NCBI GenBank assembly: GCA_033063855.1
Contig: CP093829.1
Coordinates: forward strand, 22,785,537-22,849,536
From: Smittia aterrima
Taxonomy: Eukaryota > Arthropoda > Insecta > Diptera > Chironomidae
Direction: 5' to 3'
Length of the DNA: 64,000 nucleotides
The position numbers and the translations under genes were made by a program. Under the pieces are notes generated by a model that did no database searches, was not told the origin of the DNA, and saw only the letters and a list, made by a program, of their open reading frames with translations. Of this stretch, positions 12,901 to 24,900 are shown piece by piece (the stretch's first letter is position 1; the number at the start of each line of letters is the position of its first letter).

Positions 12901-15900
12901 ATCAAAAACGAAAAATCCTAGAAAAGCGTTAAATTAAAAAGGAAAACTCGTTCGAAGTGCTTAGCGAAAAAAGTCTCAGCCCGCATCATCAAAGGAACTA
13001 CGAGAATCATAACGAATTGTCCAAGTGAGCACAAAAAAGTAATTAAGTTAAAAATAGCATCGAGAGAAGCAGTAAAAGCCGAGAATTCACATAACACTTT
13101 ACGACCAAATGCCATTGACATTGAGAGACGCAATAAATAATTCCCAAAAATATAAAAGAAACATCGAAACACGACACTCAAGAGAGAAGACGAACAACAA
13201 CATCAAAAAGCATTCAATAAGCATAGAGAGGGATTCTTTTTACAAGCGAAGTAATTATTCATTGCGCGCTTCTGTTCAAGCGCATTTTGTGATTTCATCA
13301 AAATTCGCGAAACGATTCGCTAGCGAAAGTTTTCGTCTGCCCGTCGATATGGAAATTTCCATTCGATGTCCATCGAGTCATCATCAATTCGAGTGACGTG
13401 TTGCTCGAAAACTGCTCATGTATCAACTGATCTGGAGAGGAGTCGTGTTGAATCAATCAAAATCAAAAAACGTGAATGTAACGTGAACTCATCCGAGAAT
13501 CGGAAAATTGTTTATTCGAGTGATTCGAGAGTTGTTTACCAATAAGTTTTCAAACTCGTGTGTCGATCGAATTGCAACGTGAGATAATAATTCAAAACTT
13601 TTCTTCTGTTTCTGATGTTAACCGCAAGTTCGATGAGTGAGGAGATTGAAAGGAATAATTTTCTTTTGAGCCAATCCAGACAAAAGTCTCAGGAATTTAA
13701 TTAGCGTAATTGATTTGCTCTTGAGTGAGAGAACTTCATCTTGTCACTTCAATTCGAAGTTTCCTTAAATTCTTTTTGTTGTAGAATAATTTCTCTTCCT
13801 CATGAATCGTTAGAAAGATTGTTTGTCATGCTGAAGAGATTTGTGACATCACAAATCACTTTGCCATCTGTTTTAGTAATCGCAATCTAGATAAATTAAT
13901 CAGTCGCTATGCTCTACTCGAGTTAAGTCAATAAATCAAAGAGAGAACAGCGAATAAAATTAAATCTAACGTTCGTGTCATTCATCTAAACTGCAACGAT
14001 GCGATTCATTGAAACAAAGCCTGGTTGCACCCCCAACGATAAGCTCTTCCTTCTTTTTTTGTTGTTTAACGAATATGATTTTGTGAAAGTTTTATTTGTG
14101 ATGGGAAATAAAAGTTTATTGAATCTACGGAAGCATAAATGGAATGAGAGCATTTATCTAAGTAAACCTCAATGTTGAAGTATTTATCAAAACGTATTTA
14201 AAAGCATCACAATGTAACATTCAAATCTGCTGTATCAGAAAGATTTTGTATGTCAAAAATATTTACAAGGAAAATTATTTTCATTTTTGCAGACAAAACT
14301 TACATTGCGGCCGACACGGGTGAAATTTTATCAGGCGGTTCCAGTTTGGATCTTTTCGTTTGAGAATGGAATTTAAGTTTTATTTTTTTGTTTTGATGAT
14401 TTCGAGTCGCATCGATTTCATTTTAGTTCGAGACATAAATAAACAGGAGGAGATCGAAACGAAAAAGAGAAAAAAGAGAAAAACGCTCTTAGCTTGTTCT
14501 TGTACAATATTTCATCGTAAAGCTTTTGAAAAGCAAAACATTTTTCATCATGAGAACGCGTCATGAATCAAATGCGAGAAATCATGAGAAAGGCGAGGTG
14601 GTTGGAGGAGGAGAAGAGTGTAAAATGATGAGTGCATGTAATCGTCCTGGTAAAGGATTTTTCAAAGCTGCTGGCGTTGGAATTAGAGAGAGAAAAAATT
14701 CAAGAAGCTTTTCTGAGTGGAAAGAAGCTTCATCACAAAACGAATAGATAACATGTCGATTGAATTCTCTGCAGAACTCCTTTCAGGAATTTCTCGTTCT
14801 GTTGTTAAGTGTTGGTGCATTAAACTCGAAGGAAAAATGAAAAGAATTTGCGGAACTCAAAAAGGCGTTTTCTTTGTTAGAGAAGAGTCTCATGCCAATA
14901 GAAAATCATGAGCGATTTCAATCGAGAGAGAGTCCGAATTAAAAAATTTTGAATCTAAAAGAACTGAAAGTTCGGTGAATAAGTTTTGATATTTTTTTGT
15001 TAGAAACAAAACGAAAGAAACTCGTCAAACTCCAAACCAAACCTACCTAAACTTACTACCCAATCTGCAGTTTAATCAACGTTCGCAAGTAAAATCAATG
15101 CAGTTCAATGCAATTTTCCCATAAAAACGAAAAAAATTGTTTGGGAGAAAAAATAAGAAAAAGAAAATTATACAAATTTCAATTAGATTTTCGTAACTTT
15201 TTGTTTGTTTGAGATTGCGACAAAGTTTATTGACGGGAACGTTTCCCTTTGTTTGGTAAGTTACAACAAAACTTTCACTTCGGTTTTAATGAGAAACAGT
15301 TTTTCACTTGATGCTGATGCTCGCTGTCATATTGTTTATGATCTCTTTTAACCCAGGAACACAGCTTAACAAAAACAAAAAGGAAAGTACGACACGTACG
15401 ACATCAAAGTTTACAAAAGTTTCTTTGAAACATAAATTCAAACTTATGCAACATTGAGAAGGAAGGATAGACAAGGAAGAGAGAAATTCGAATCATTCAA
15501 GATCGTGATTGTGTTAAAGAAAGTTTAGATGGAAAATTATAAAGGCGAAGACTCTTAGAAGACAAGGCTGTTCATGTAAGGAGGAGTTACCGAAAGTGTT
15601 TCAATGGAAAATCCTTACGGCTCTTTCGGTAAATACTTTCATCGAACTTTATTTGACGAGTGTTGCTCAATCTTGAAAACAAAACATTTCTCTCAAGAGT
15701 TTTCTGGTAGAACTTTATTTATCAAGAGTTTGCTGAGCTTTTTGCAATCATTTACCAAACACTTTGTAAGTTCAATAATTTTGTTTGAAAACTCCTCAAC
15801 GTTTCCCATTTTCATTGTAAGCATCATGAACAGCCCGTCACTTTATTTCGAAATCAAAACGTTCTCGAATCTACAGAAATCATGAAGACATCGAACACTT

Positions 15901-18900
15901 TTTGCGTGTTTGCTTTTTTTGTGAGAAAAATCGAAATGAAGACACACAACATGATTTGGCCATAAATCCGACAATAGAAAAGTCTCGATCGGAGCGATTT
16001 CGTGTCTGTGTGTAAGGAAATTTTCGTGAGTTAGAAGAAGAACAAACCTTTCAGTACCACTTGGATATCGTCTTGTTAACAAATAAATTTTCTGACCACG
16101 ATAACTGTGAGAATGTTTCAAGGAACGAGATTTATGCAAAAAGTGAGAAATTTATTTGCTTTCATGTCTGAAGAAAAGGACGCGAAGGAAATTAGAAGAA
16201 ATCAAATTAATTCAAAGCAAAGAAAAGGAAAGCTAACAAGGGACACCATTATTCACGAGAAACAATTCGTTTAAGGAATTTATTCTTTCTTCTTTTTCAT
16301 TTGAACATAACAGAGGACACTGTTAAACTAATTGTCCCTGAAGCGAACTCTCAAGCAAATGAAGACAATAACAGATGGAGAATCAGCTTCGGTTTGATTA
16401 TTATTGAGTTTAACAACGGGGATTATGAGTGTGATGAACCATTGTTAGGTCGAGAGACGAGGAAAGGAAGAAGTTGCAGAGCAAACTGAATGCAGAGAGA
16501 CTTGAGTAAGTGGAAGATTGCATTTTGATGATTTATTGTTCCTCAGAATGAAGCGGAAAGAGAAGAAGCTTTTTGTGTTTGTCGAGGGCAGTGGAAGATG
16601 CTTTTCTTGTTGGGAAATAAGATAAAGTTATTGCGGTTTGTGAGATGATTTAAGAAATAAAAGCGAAGAATTAGCTAAGCACTGATGCAAATTTCTTGTT
16701 GCTTGCTTAACAGATTTTGCCGTCGTCGAGCATCTAAATAAAGGAAAACTCTACAACGCGAGAAGAAGAGAAGAAAGTCTTGCCATAGCCATCACCATTA
16801 ATTTGCAGAGCTTGCTTATATGAGAAGCCTTCTAGCGGTGAAAGGGGAGGAAGTGAGAAAGGGAAAACTTTTCAAATCCAAAACTACAGAAACTTGTGTC
16901 GCATTCATCTGCAAATGCAAGAGGATTTTTTGTGTTAAATTTAAAACTCTCGGCACGGAGAACTCTTCGGCGTTGATCTTTATGAGAAAAAGTGATTTCA
17001 TGTTCTGTTGCCTCAATTTGTAGTTTGAAACTACATTTTGTTTCCGAGTGTATTCGGAAATGACGAGTTTGGCTTTGCTTTACAACAAAGAGCGGAATTG
17101 AAAGTTCATGTCGACATACGAAGCAATGATTTGGCAGAAGTGAAACAGGTCTTTAGTTCATTTGGTTAATTAAGGCATTTGGGGACTGACGGTGAACGAG
17201 AAAAATGTCAACGCGTCATCCAATTATCGTTGCTCGCTTTGCGGTAGTTTCAGCACTTCCGAAATCAGTTTGTTCCGCACGGACTCGCTAATCAAACATT
17301 TATGACACTTGAAAAGCATTTCTCATGTTTCAACGAGAAATCCGCTCACGAGAAAGAGGCAAATCACTTTTTTTCTGCACAATCATCAGATCATCACACC
17401 TCGAGTTCGTTTCGAGCACAACAAAATAAAGAGGAAAAACAACGTTCGATCATGATTTTAGTCAAAAGAAAACTTTGTGTTTGTGTTCGACTGCGGCTTT
17501 CGACTTTACCTATAATTTATCGATTTGAGCAACCTATCCAAGTACTCAGTTTTGTCAAAACTACAATTGGAAAATCGGATTTTAATTCATTTTCAGAGAA
17601 AGAGAGAGAAAGACACAAAGAGTTTGAAGAAGGAGGAGGAAATCATAAAATTGTTTTGTCAACGACGATGCTGTTTTATCTGGTGATTCATGCTTGGACA
17701 ACGCTGACTGTCCTGTCACAACATTTAAAACATCAAAGAGAACAGAGTTCATCGCAAGACAAAACAGAGTTGAATTTTTTTGAAGAAGATGATGAAAGGG
17801 AAGTCGGAAGGCGATGAAGTTAACACATTCATCATTGATGAAGCAAGTAGTCGGAAGTCTCGATGAATGAGCTTTTTTTTAGATTGATGTAGAAGACAAA
17901 GAGACTTTTACCAATTGGAGAAGCAAAAATTTGAGGTGGAAGAGGAGAAGCTAAGTCAATGAAACTTAAGATGAATGAGTTGAACTAAAGTTGATGAAAT
18001 CAGATCAAAAAAATAAAGTTTTTCTTATCCCTCGCTCAACCATCATAAAAAGAAGTAAAAGATCATAACTTTTTCTCGGCTAGTTTCGTTTTACGTTATG
18101 TAACCCACCACCCTTGACTAAAGTTAATTAAAAGTGAGGGAGAGAGATTGACATAAAGAGAGGTGACAACTTACGATGGCGGCGGACTCGGCAGTGGCAC
18201 TTGATGAATTTTCCATGTCGCTTCGGATAATGAATGCTCATCCGCTGCATAACAACGCCAAAGCGATTGAATTAATGTCGCTGCCGGCTGCCGACGTCGA
18301 ATCATGTGCTTTTGTCTTTGTTGCTGTTGTACTTTTAATGCAAATCCACTTCCGAGAATTCCCTGTGTGTTTGCAAACAAAAAAATATGTTTTTGTGTCA
18401 ATAGAATGAACGTCGTTGACTTTCAAGGTAAAATTAATTAACAAAAAAATAAATATTAAACTTGGCAGGGAAGAGAAACTCGACGAGAATTCATTTTGTT
18501 TTGAAACTTTTCCTTTTAATTTTTTAGCAACAAACGAAACGGAATTCTCACAGTCTCGTCTTCCCCATCAGAGCGAGCAGCGCTTGCATAACAAAGAGCA
18601 ACACTTCGTGACATTATTTGCAGTTTTCTAATTTAAACAAGAAAGAAGCTTCGTCGTTGACTCTCTCATTTAAATAACAACAACTTTGACGATTTACGTT
18701 GCACGCTGAAAATTACATTAGTTGAGGATTTTTAATGGAAAATCCAAACAAGCTCAGGAAAAGTTATTTCCCCTCAACAGCTCTCCATGTTCCAATTTAA
18801 GTCTTTAGCTCAACATACATTTTAATCATTCGCCCTTTAGGGATTATTTTGCATTTGCGGGAGGAGCTTCCACAAACACATTTTCGGTCTTCATCGCCGC

Positions 18901-21900
18901 CATAACTTTTCACGAGCTTTGGCATTAAAAAGCTCTCATTGCGCCGGATGTTTATTTAAATTTTCATGAAATGACTCGAGGCCACACACGACTTACCGCG
19001 GGCAGTGCAAAAAACGATATCCCGAGTAGTGCACAGAACGATGCAATAATTTTCCCCTGCCACGTCGCTGGCACCATATCACCGTAACCTACTGTTGATG
19101 TCAAATGGGAAAGGAAGAGAGAGAGAGAGATACGTTTCAATATTCACTTGAACAACATGTTGTTGATATGACAATTTGCTTTACCTGTACATAATGTTAT
19201 CTGTCGGGGCAAAACGATGAAGGAAAAATGTTATTTTTACGAGTCATGAAGCGTCCACGTCAACTACTACTCACCACACCCCACCAAAGGGCTTGAGCGA
19301 AATTGTTAAACTTAGTATCAGCTTCGTCTTTCTCCATTAAATAAACTAGAAATGATGCGAATATAAGGCCAAGAAATCCTATGTAAAGTGTTGTTATAAG
19401 TTCCTGCGGATGGAAACAACGGATTCTTTTATTGCTTGTGCTGCTCTTCCTGATTGCGGACATTTTAATGGTCAATAAAATTTTACTGAGGGATGAAGAT
19501 TTGGATTACGGTCGTTCACTCAAATATTTATGAAATTGAAGGGAACACAAAAAGATAAATTTATTGAGGTTGATTTCAATTTGTTAATAATTTAAATAAA
19601 CTTCACGCAGTGACATGATAAATAATAGAGAAGTGATAGGAACAGTCGAAACTTAATTAACGAGACAACTGAGAGTGCAATTTGAGTCGATGCGACATAT
19701 CCCTCAAGGATTTTCATTGTAATTGCTACAGAGGTTGACATAACTGTCGTGCTTCAGGAATTTAATGACGTGGAAATGTTTGTTGCGGCTTTCACGTGCA
19801 AGCATTCAGCTCAAGAACCTTTTGTTGTTCTGCTTCGAATTGTAAAGGAAGGAAATCATTTGTGTCGTGGAAAGCTTTTGTTTAATTAAAAGAAAAATCT
19901 TTCGGGAAATTTATTTCTCTTAAAGTTTAATTTCGCTGATGAGATTTTTTTTTCTCCGACAATAAAGTTTCATTTGAACAAAGGATTTCTCTCCAATTAC
20001 ATTTCTAAACAGTGAATCCCTTAAAGCAACACATAAATTGTGGGAGAGTCCTTTGCCGAGAAGATCATTGTAAACTTTGAATTAATCTCTTGAGCAAATG
20101 AAAGCTTCAAGTTTATCTGATGGCTCTTCGAGAAACTCAAAAGTCAACAATTTCGTTGACTCCTTTAATGCATTCGAATTGATTAAATTTCATTGCTTAG
20201 ACTTCGTAATTGCACAACTTCAGATGTGAGATGAGAAAAGTTTGTCAACACGATTTCGGTCACAGCAACAAATGCAATTTCATTCGACGATGCTCTTGAG
20301 GATTAAATTAAATTTCCTGTTTGAAAACTATTTCACCAACTCTCATTTGACAACTTAATTCACTCTCTGTGTGGTTTCTCTGAGTTGTTTCGAACAAACG
20401 GTATCGTTGTCGTTCTTTTACCGACTCGAAACCAAGCGGATGCTAAAGAATTCACGTTGGGCATCTAATTGTTGAAGCAATTGAGTCTTAATAGACTCGA
20501 AAAATTTCCAAACAATCGAACTCAACTCAGACGAGATAGAGATGAGCAACAATAGGTTTCGATTGTTTTTGACAGTAACTTACTTGTCTGTGCGCATACA
20601 CGACACTTCCCAGAAGCTTCCAAGTTCCTCCACGTCGATCCATTCGAACCATTCGTAGAATTTGAAAGAAACGAAGTCCACGAAGTGCACTTGTCGCGAA
20701 CACTTGCCCCGATGTTCCCATTCCAATCACGATCAATGACGCAGCTATTGTGACAATGTCTGAGAGGAAGATAAATGTTGGATTAAGCTTGACAATCTCT
20801 CTCGAGAATGTAGAAGTCACTCACCTATAATACAAAATGGTCTTTTGAGGAATTTCAGGCGGCCAATGCCTCCTTGATATCTCGAGCGGCATCCCGATGA
20901 CCACAGCCTACACAGAACAAATTGAAAATTTGTATATTCAGTTGTTCGCTTGAGGTTTTGCCAAACGAACGACTCGAATTTCCGACGAGAGCAGTGAAAA
21001 CAAGCCAAACATTGCAACAAGTGCCCAAAATATTTTAATTCAGATATGATGAGAATGTCACATTAATCTTTCTAATTGTAAGGCTTTCTTTATGTTAACA
21101 TAAATTTCATTTTGCAACACGCGCGACTGGAGATTCGTGGAGCAAAGCGGAACACGACGCTTTAGTCTTAAATCATTCGCCATTTGTTACATTTCTGTCG
21201 TAAAAAACCTTTTATTTTTATTACCATTCATGAGATCTCTTTAAATGCCTATTTTCTTAGCGTCGCATCAGGAGTTTGTTGCCATTAGCGTCGAGATTTC
21301 TCATGAACAGCGATCTTCACTCTCATCGCGCTCTGATAGCAATTCCGTGATTGCATGAACGAATTTATATTTGACTTTTATGTTTTATCAAAGAGAAGCT
21401 CGCGGATTGAAATTCTATGGAAAATGTTTTTATTTTTGAAGTGAGCTTCAAACTATTTGCTGAGTTCAAGTTTACTTTTAAAAGAATCTTCAATAGTTTC
21501 GCTTTAAGCAAACACTTTGAAGTTCTCTCGTAACGTCAAATGACATCGCGATACTCTTCTTTCCTGGAATGATTTAAATCATTTTTAGCTTCGTCGAATT
21601 CTCGATTTGAGCATTCAAATGCAAGTGAAAAGGAAAGAAACTTTTTTGAATGGAGAATGGAAAAGTTTTTGTTTGAAAGTTTGTTTGGATTTTATTGCTG
21701 AAGGGGAAAGTTCCTTGTGCACAAGAAAGTGACTTAATCCTTTCAAAAGTTTTCCTTGTGGAAATTTGCTATCGTTTCCCAACAGCGATAGCTTTAATTT
21801 GCTCAAATTATATGTTTACTTCGAGTTATAATCTCCGGAAGCTCAACTTAGGGCGGCTGAAGCAAATGAAGTCATAATAACAACAATTAATCGTCTTGCG

Positions 21901-24900
21901 ATGTTGAACGTGAAGCATCAGGTTAATAAATGAAAACTTTCATGTCGCAGTAATTACAACAACTTTGTTTAAACTTTTTTTTTTGTTATATACAAACTTG
22001 ACATGATTTCGAACACAGCGAGTTCCCGCCACGAGGGAAATACTAAAGAATTATCATAATTACACTGTCATAATAGACCTTGCGGGGCTGGCACTGTTTT
22101 CACTAGCATCGGAATTAATTGAAGGTAATCACGAGACGGGAAGAGAACTCACCTCAGAGCGAACTCGATGGAGAACCATATCACAACGATGATTTCCATA
22201 ACGAACAGCAGCTCGATTGCTTCCGTCTCATATTCTTTGATTGTTGAGAAGACACTTAAGGCTAAACATGTGAATACCATTAAAAAACTGAAACGAGAAA
22301 GAAGAGTCGAAAGTTTTTAATTTAGTGTTGAAATAAACATGAAAAAAAAAGTTTCTTTACGAGCTCATACGTAAACAGGAAACAAGATTTTCACTCTCGA
22401 GATAAGCTCGACCGAAGTATCGCTCGTAAACCTCAGAAAGTATTCACTGTAATCTCATCAACGATTTTCTTTTTCCACCCGAAATGCGATGAGCTTCTCA
22501 AAAGGCTTTGCCTTCGGATAAGATCTTGTCTTCTTCCTACCACCGAAGATTCATTCTTAAAGAAAATCTTCTTCTCCTGCTTCAACATATGTAAGAGTTC
22601 GGCTAACTGCTAATCTGTTTATCGTAAAATTTACAACGCGCTTGGGTGCGATAAAGCAAGTCGAGATGGGGAAGACGGTAAATGAGAGTGGAAGTCTGGA
22701 AAAGTCTTTTTCTGAAAAAGCTTTCGTTGAAAGAAAGTTTTGAAGCAGAAATTGTTGCGCTAATCGAGAATGCAAGTCTGTTGCATGAGCAGAGCTCCCT
22801 GAACGATTCATAAATCCAACGTATTTAGGTCAACGAGTTATCGATGGAAAAATATGTTTTAACTCGTTCAGGGAATTTTACAAAAGCTCGACGTCGAAAC
22901 AGTCGTGAGCACTTGCACTAATGCGGTTGCAGGATGCAAAATAAATTTGATTTGACACAGATTCAATTATTTTGAGTTGTTGTTGTTTACAATGTTTCGC
23001 GAAGGATTGAAGTGTAAAATAATTTTCCACGCTCAGCAAGTTTTTGATTGACAAATTGTACTTACACCAAAACATGATATAAAATGGCTGGCAAGCCTCG
23101 GGGACGTTCCAAGAAGTTGTAGACTCTACTCTGTAGCCTTCGGTAACGGGCATCGCGTCTCGCCCCCCGATTGTAGTTGAGTGGTTTGCCCAGCAGAGAC
23201 ATCCTTGGGCGCGCGAGCCTGTCGGCTCTATTTTTGTCAGATAATTTGCAGACACTGAAAGAAAAAGGAGAAAAGATCAAAACAAATTCGATTAACATTA
23301 ATCACAACAAGCTCTCATTCATTTCATAAACAAACAATCGGAAGCACTTGACATTCAAAAGCGGTTAATTTTCCATTCGAAATCATCAATTAATTATCGA
23401 CCGATATTAATCAAACGGCTGACTCGATGAAAAATTAAATCGAAATCAAAGCTGCAAATCACGAGAGGCAAAAGTTGAATAATGTTGTGGGAGAGAGAAA
23501 TTGATTTGTTTCTGTGGCTGCTTCTTGTTTGATTTGTGCGCGTTCTGAAACATTTATCGCTTTCTCACCCGAATCGTTTGTTTTAATCACACTTCGATGT
23601 GAATGTTTGCGTTGGAAATGAAGTTTTCATAAACTATTTAATCGCTCGGCTTAGTAATTAACATTACAGGCTGAACTGCCCTTGCTTTCATTAATTGTAA
23701 ACACTCCAAGGCCGCCGCTAGTGTTAACGCTAATCAAAACTTTCCAGGCAAGAGGAGCAAAAAGTTTTTCTTCTTCTGGCGACCGGCAAGCCTCGAAAAT
23801 TGTATATTTTAACTTATTTCCCATAAAGTTTTCGGGGAAAAGCGAGAATTAATCATAAACACGATTTACATCAGGAATTTTTCTTGAATATTTAACGAGC
23901 TTCGAATTTGTAGGAAAATAATGTTTAAATGGGATTTGCTGTGGGCCGTCAGGAATGTAAATCAGGGCAATGAGAGATATTAGGCGTTTGGGTGACTCAA
24001 AAGCTTTTCGAGTTTCAATTTGGAAAAAAAATGTTTTGCAAGCAATTTTCTTTGAAATTAATAAAAAAAAAAACGAATTAAATAGATCTATTGTATACTT
24101 TTTCTGGGATTCGAACCCAGGACATTGAAAGCTTAATACATCGTTTCTCTCAACGGAGCTATTGCGACTTTTAAAACTGCAAGAGACGTTCGGCTTGCAA
24201 GTAAATTTAACAATTCGTTTCATTTTCATGTCAAGCAGAAAATATTGAATTTGAAACAGCTCTAGTTCAATCGAGACATGCCTAGCCATCCATGAACTGT
24301 AAAGAAGTTCCAAGAAACTCAAAGGAGAAATAAATTTGTAATAGAAAGCACCTGAGAACTTCGAGAGTTTCTCGCCAGAATGAAAATGAAAACTGATTTT
24401 CCATGTTCTCAGCAAAAGCTTTCGGATGTTTTCGTAAATTTATTGTCACTTTTTCTTCGACGGAAACCTTTTTGAATTCTCATTTAAAACCAAATCTCTC
24501 TGTTTCCCTCGCCAACATTTCTCTGAATTTGATTTTCCATTCAATCGCTTTTCCAAGAAAAATTAATGAAGAGAAACTTTTCTTTGAAATCACAAAGATC
24601 TGCAGCAGCCGCCGCAAGCAAACAATCGATTGAGGAGGGAAACACTCGGTGTCTGTCGAACAACTGCAACATCTCATGTCACTCAAGTTTATATAATAAA
24701 ATGATCTGCATAATCCGTATTTGCATAATTTCATTTTATTGCCGAAAACTATTGAATCTTCTCAAGGAAGGAGCTTGTCGTTCGAAAAAGATGAATGCAT
24801 AATATGACAATAATAATATTCGCAACACACATGGTAAAGCGTCGTGTCATCATCTTCTTTGATGTTCGAGAAGCTCCTTGAACAAAGAAGACGTTGGTAA

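Noticed and set aside
17302..17817. 171-codon plus-strand reading frame
   Set aside because: Lies in a KCNQ intron, has no domain, signal peptide or promoter, and its composition is patchy low complexity; likely chance.
23849..24415. 188-codon minus-strand reading frame
   Set aside because: It runs through the tRNA-like relic, has Phe/Lys runs expected from AT-rich DNA, and shows no recognisable family.
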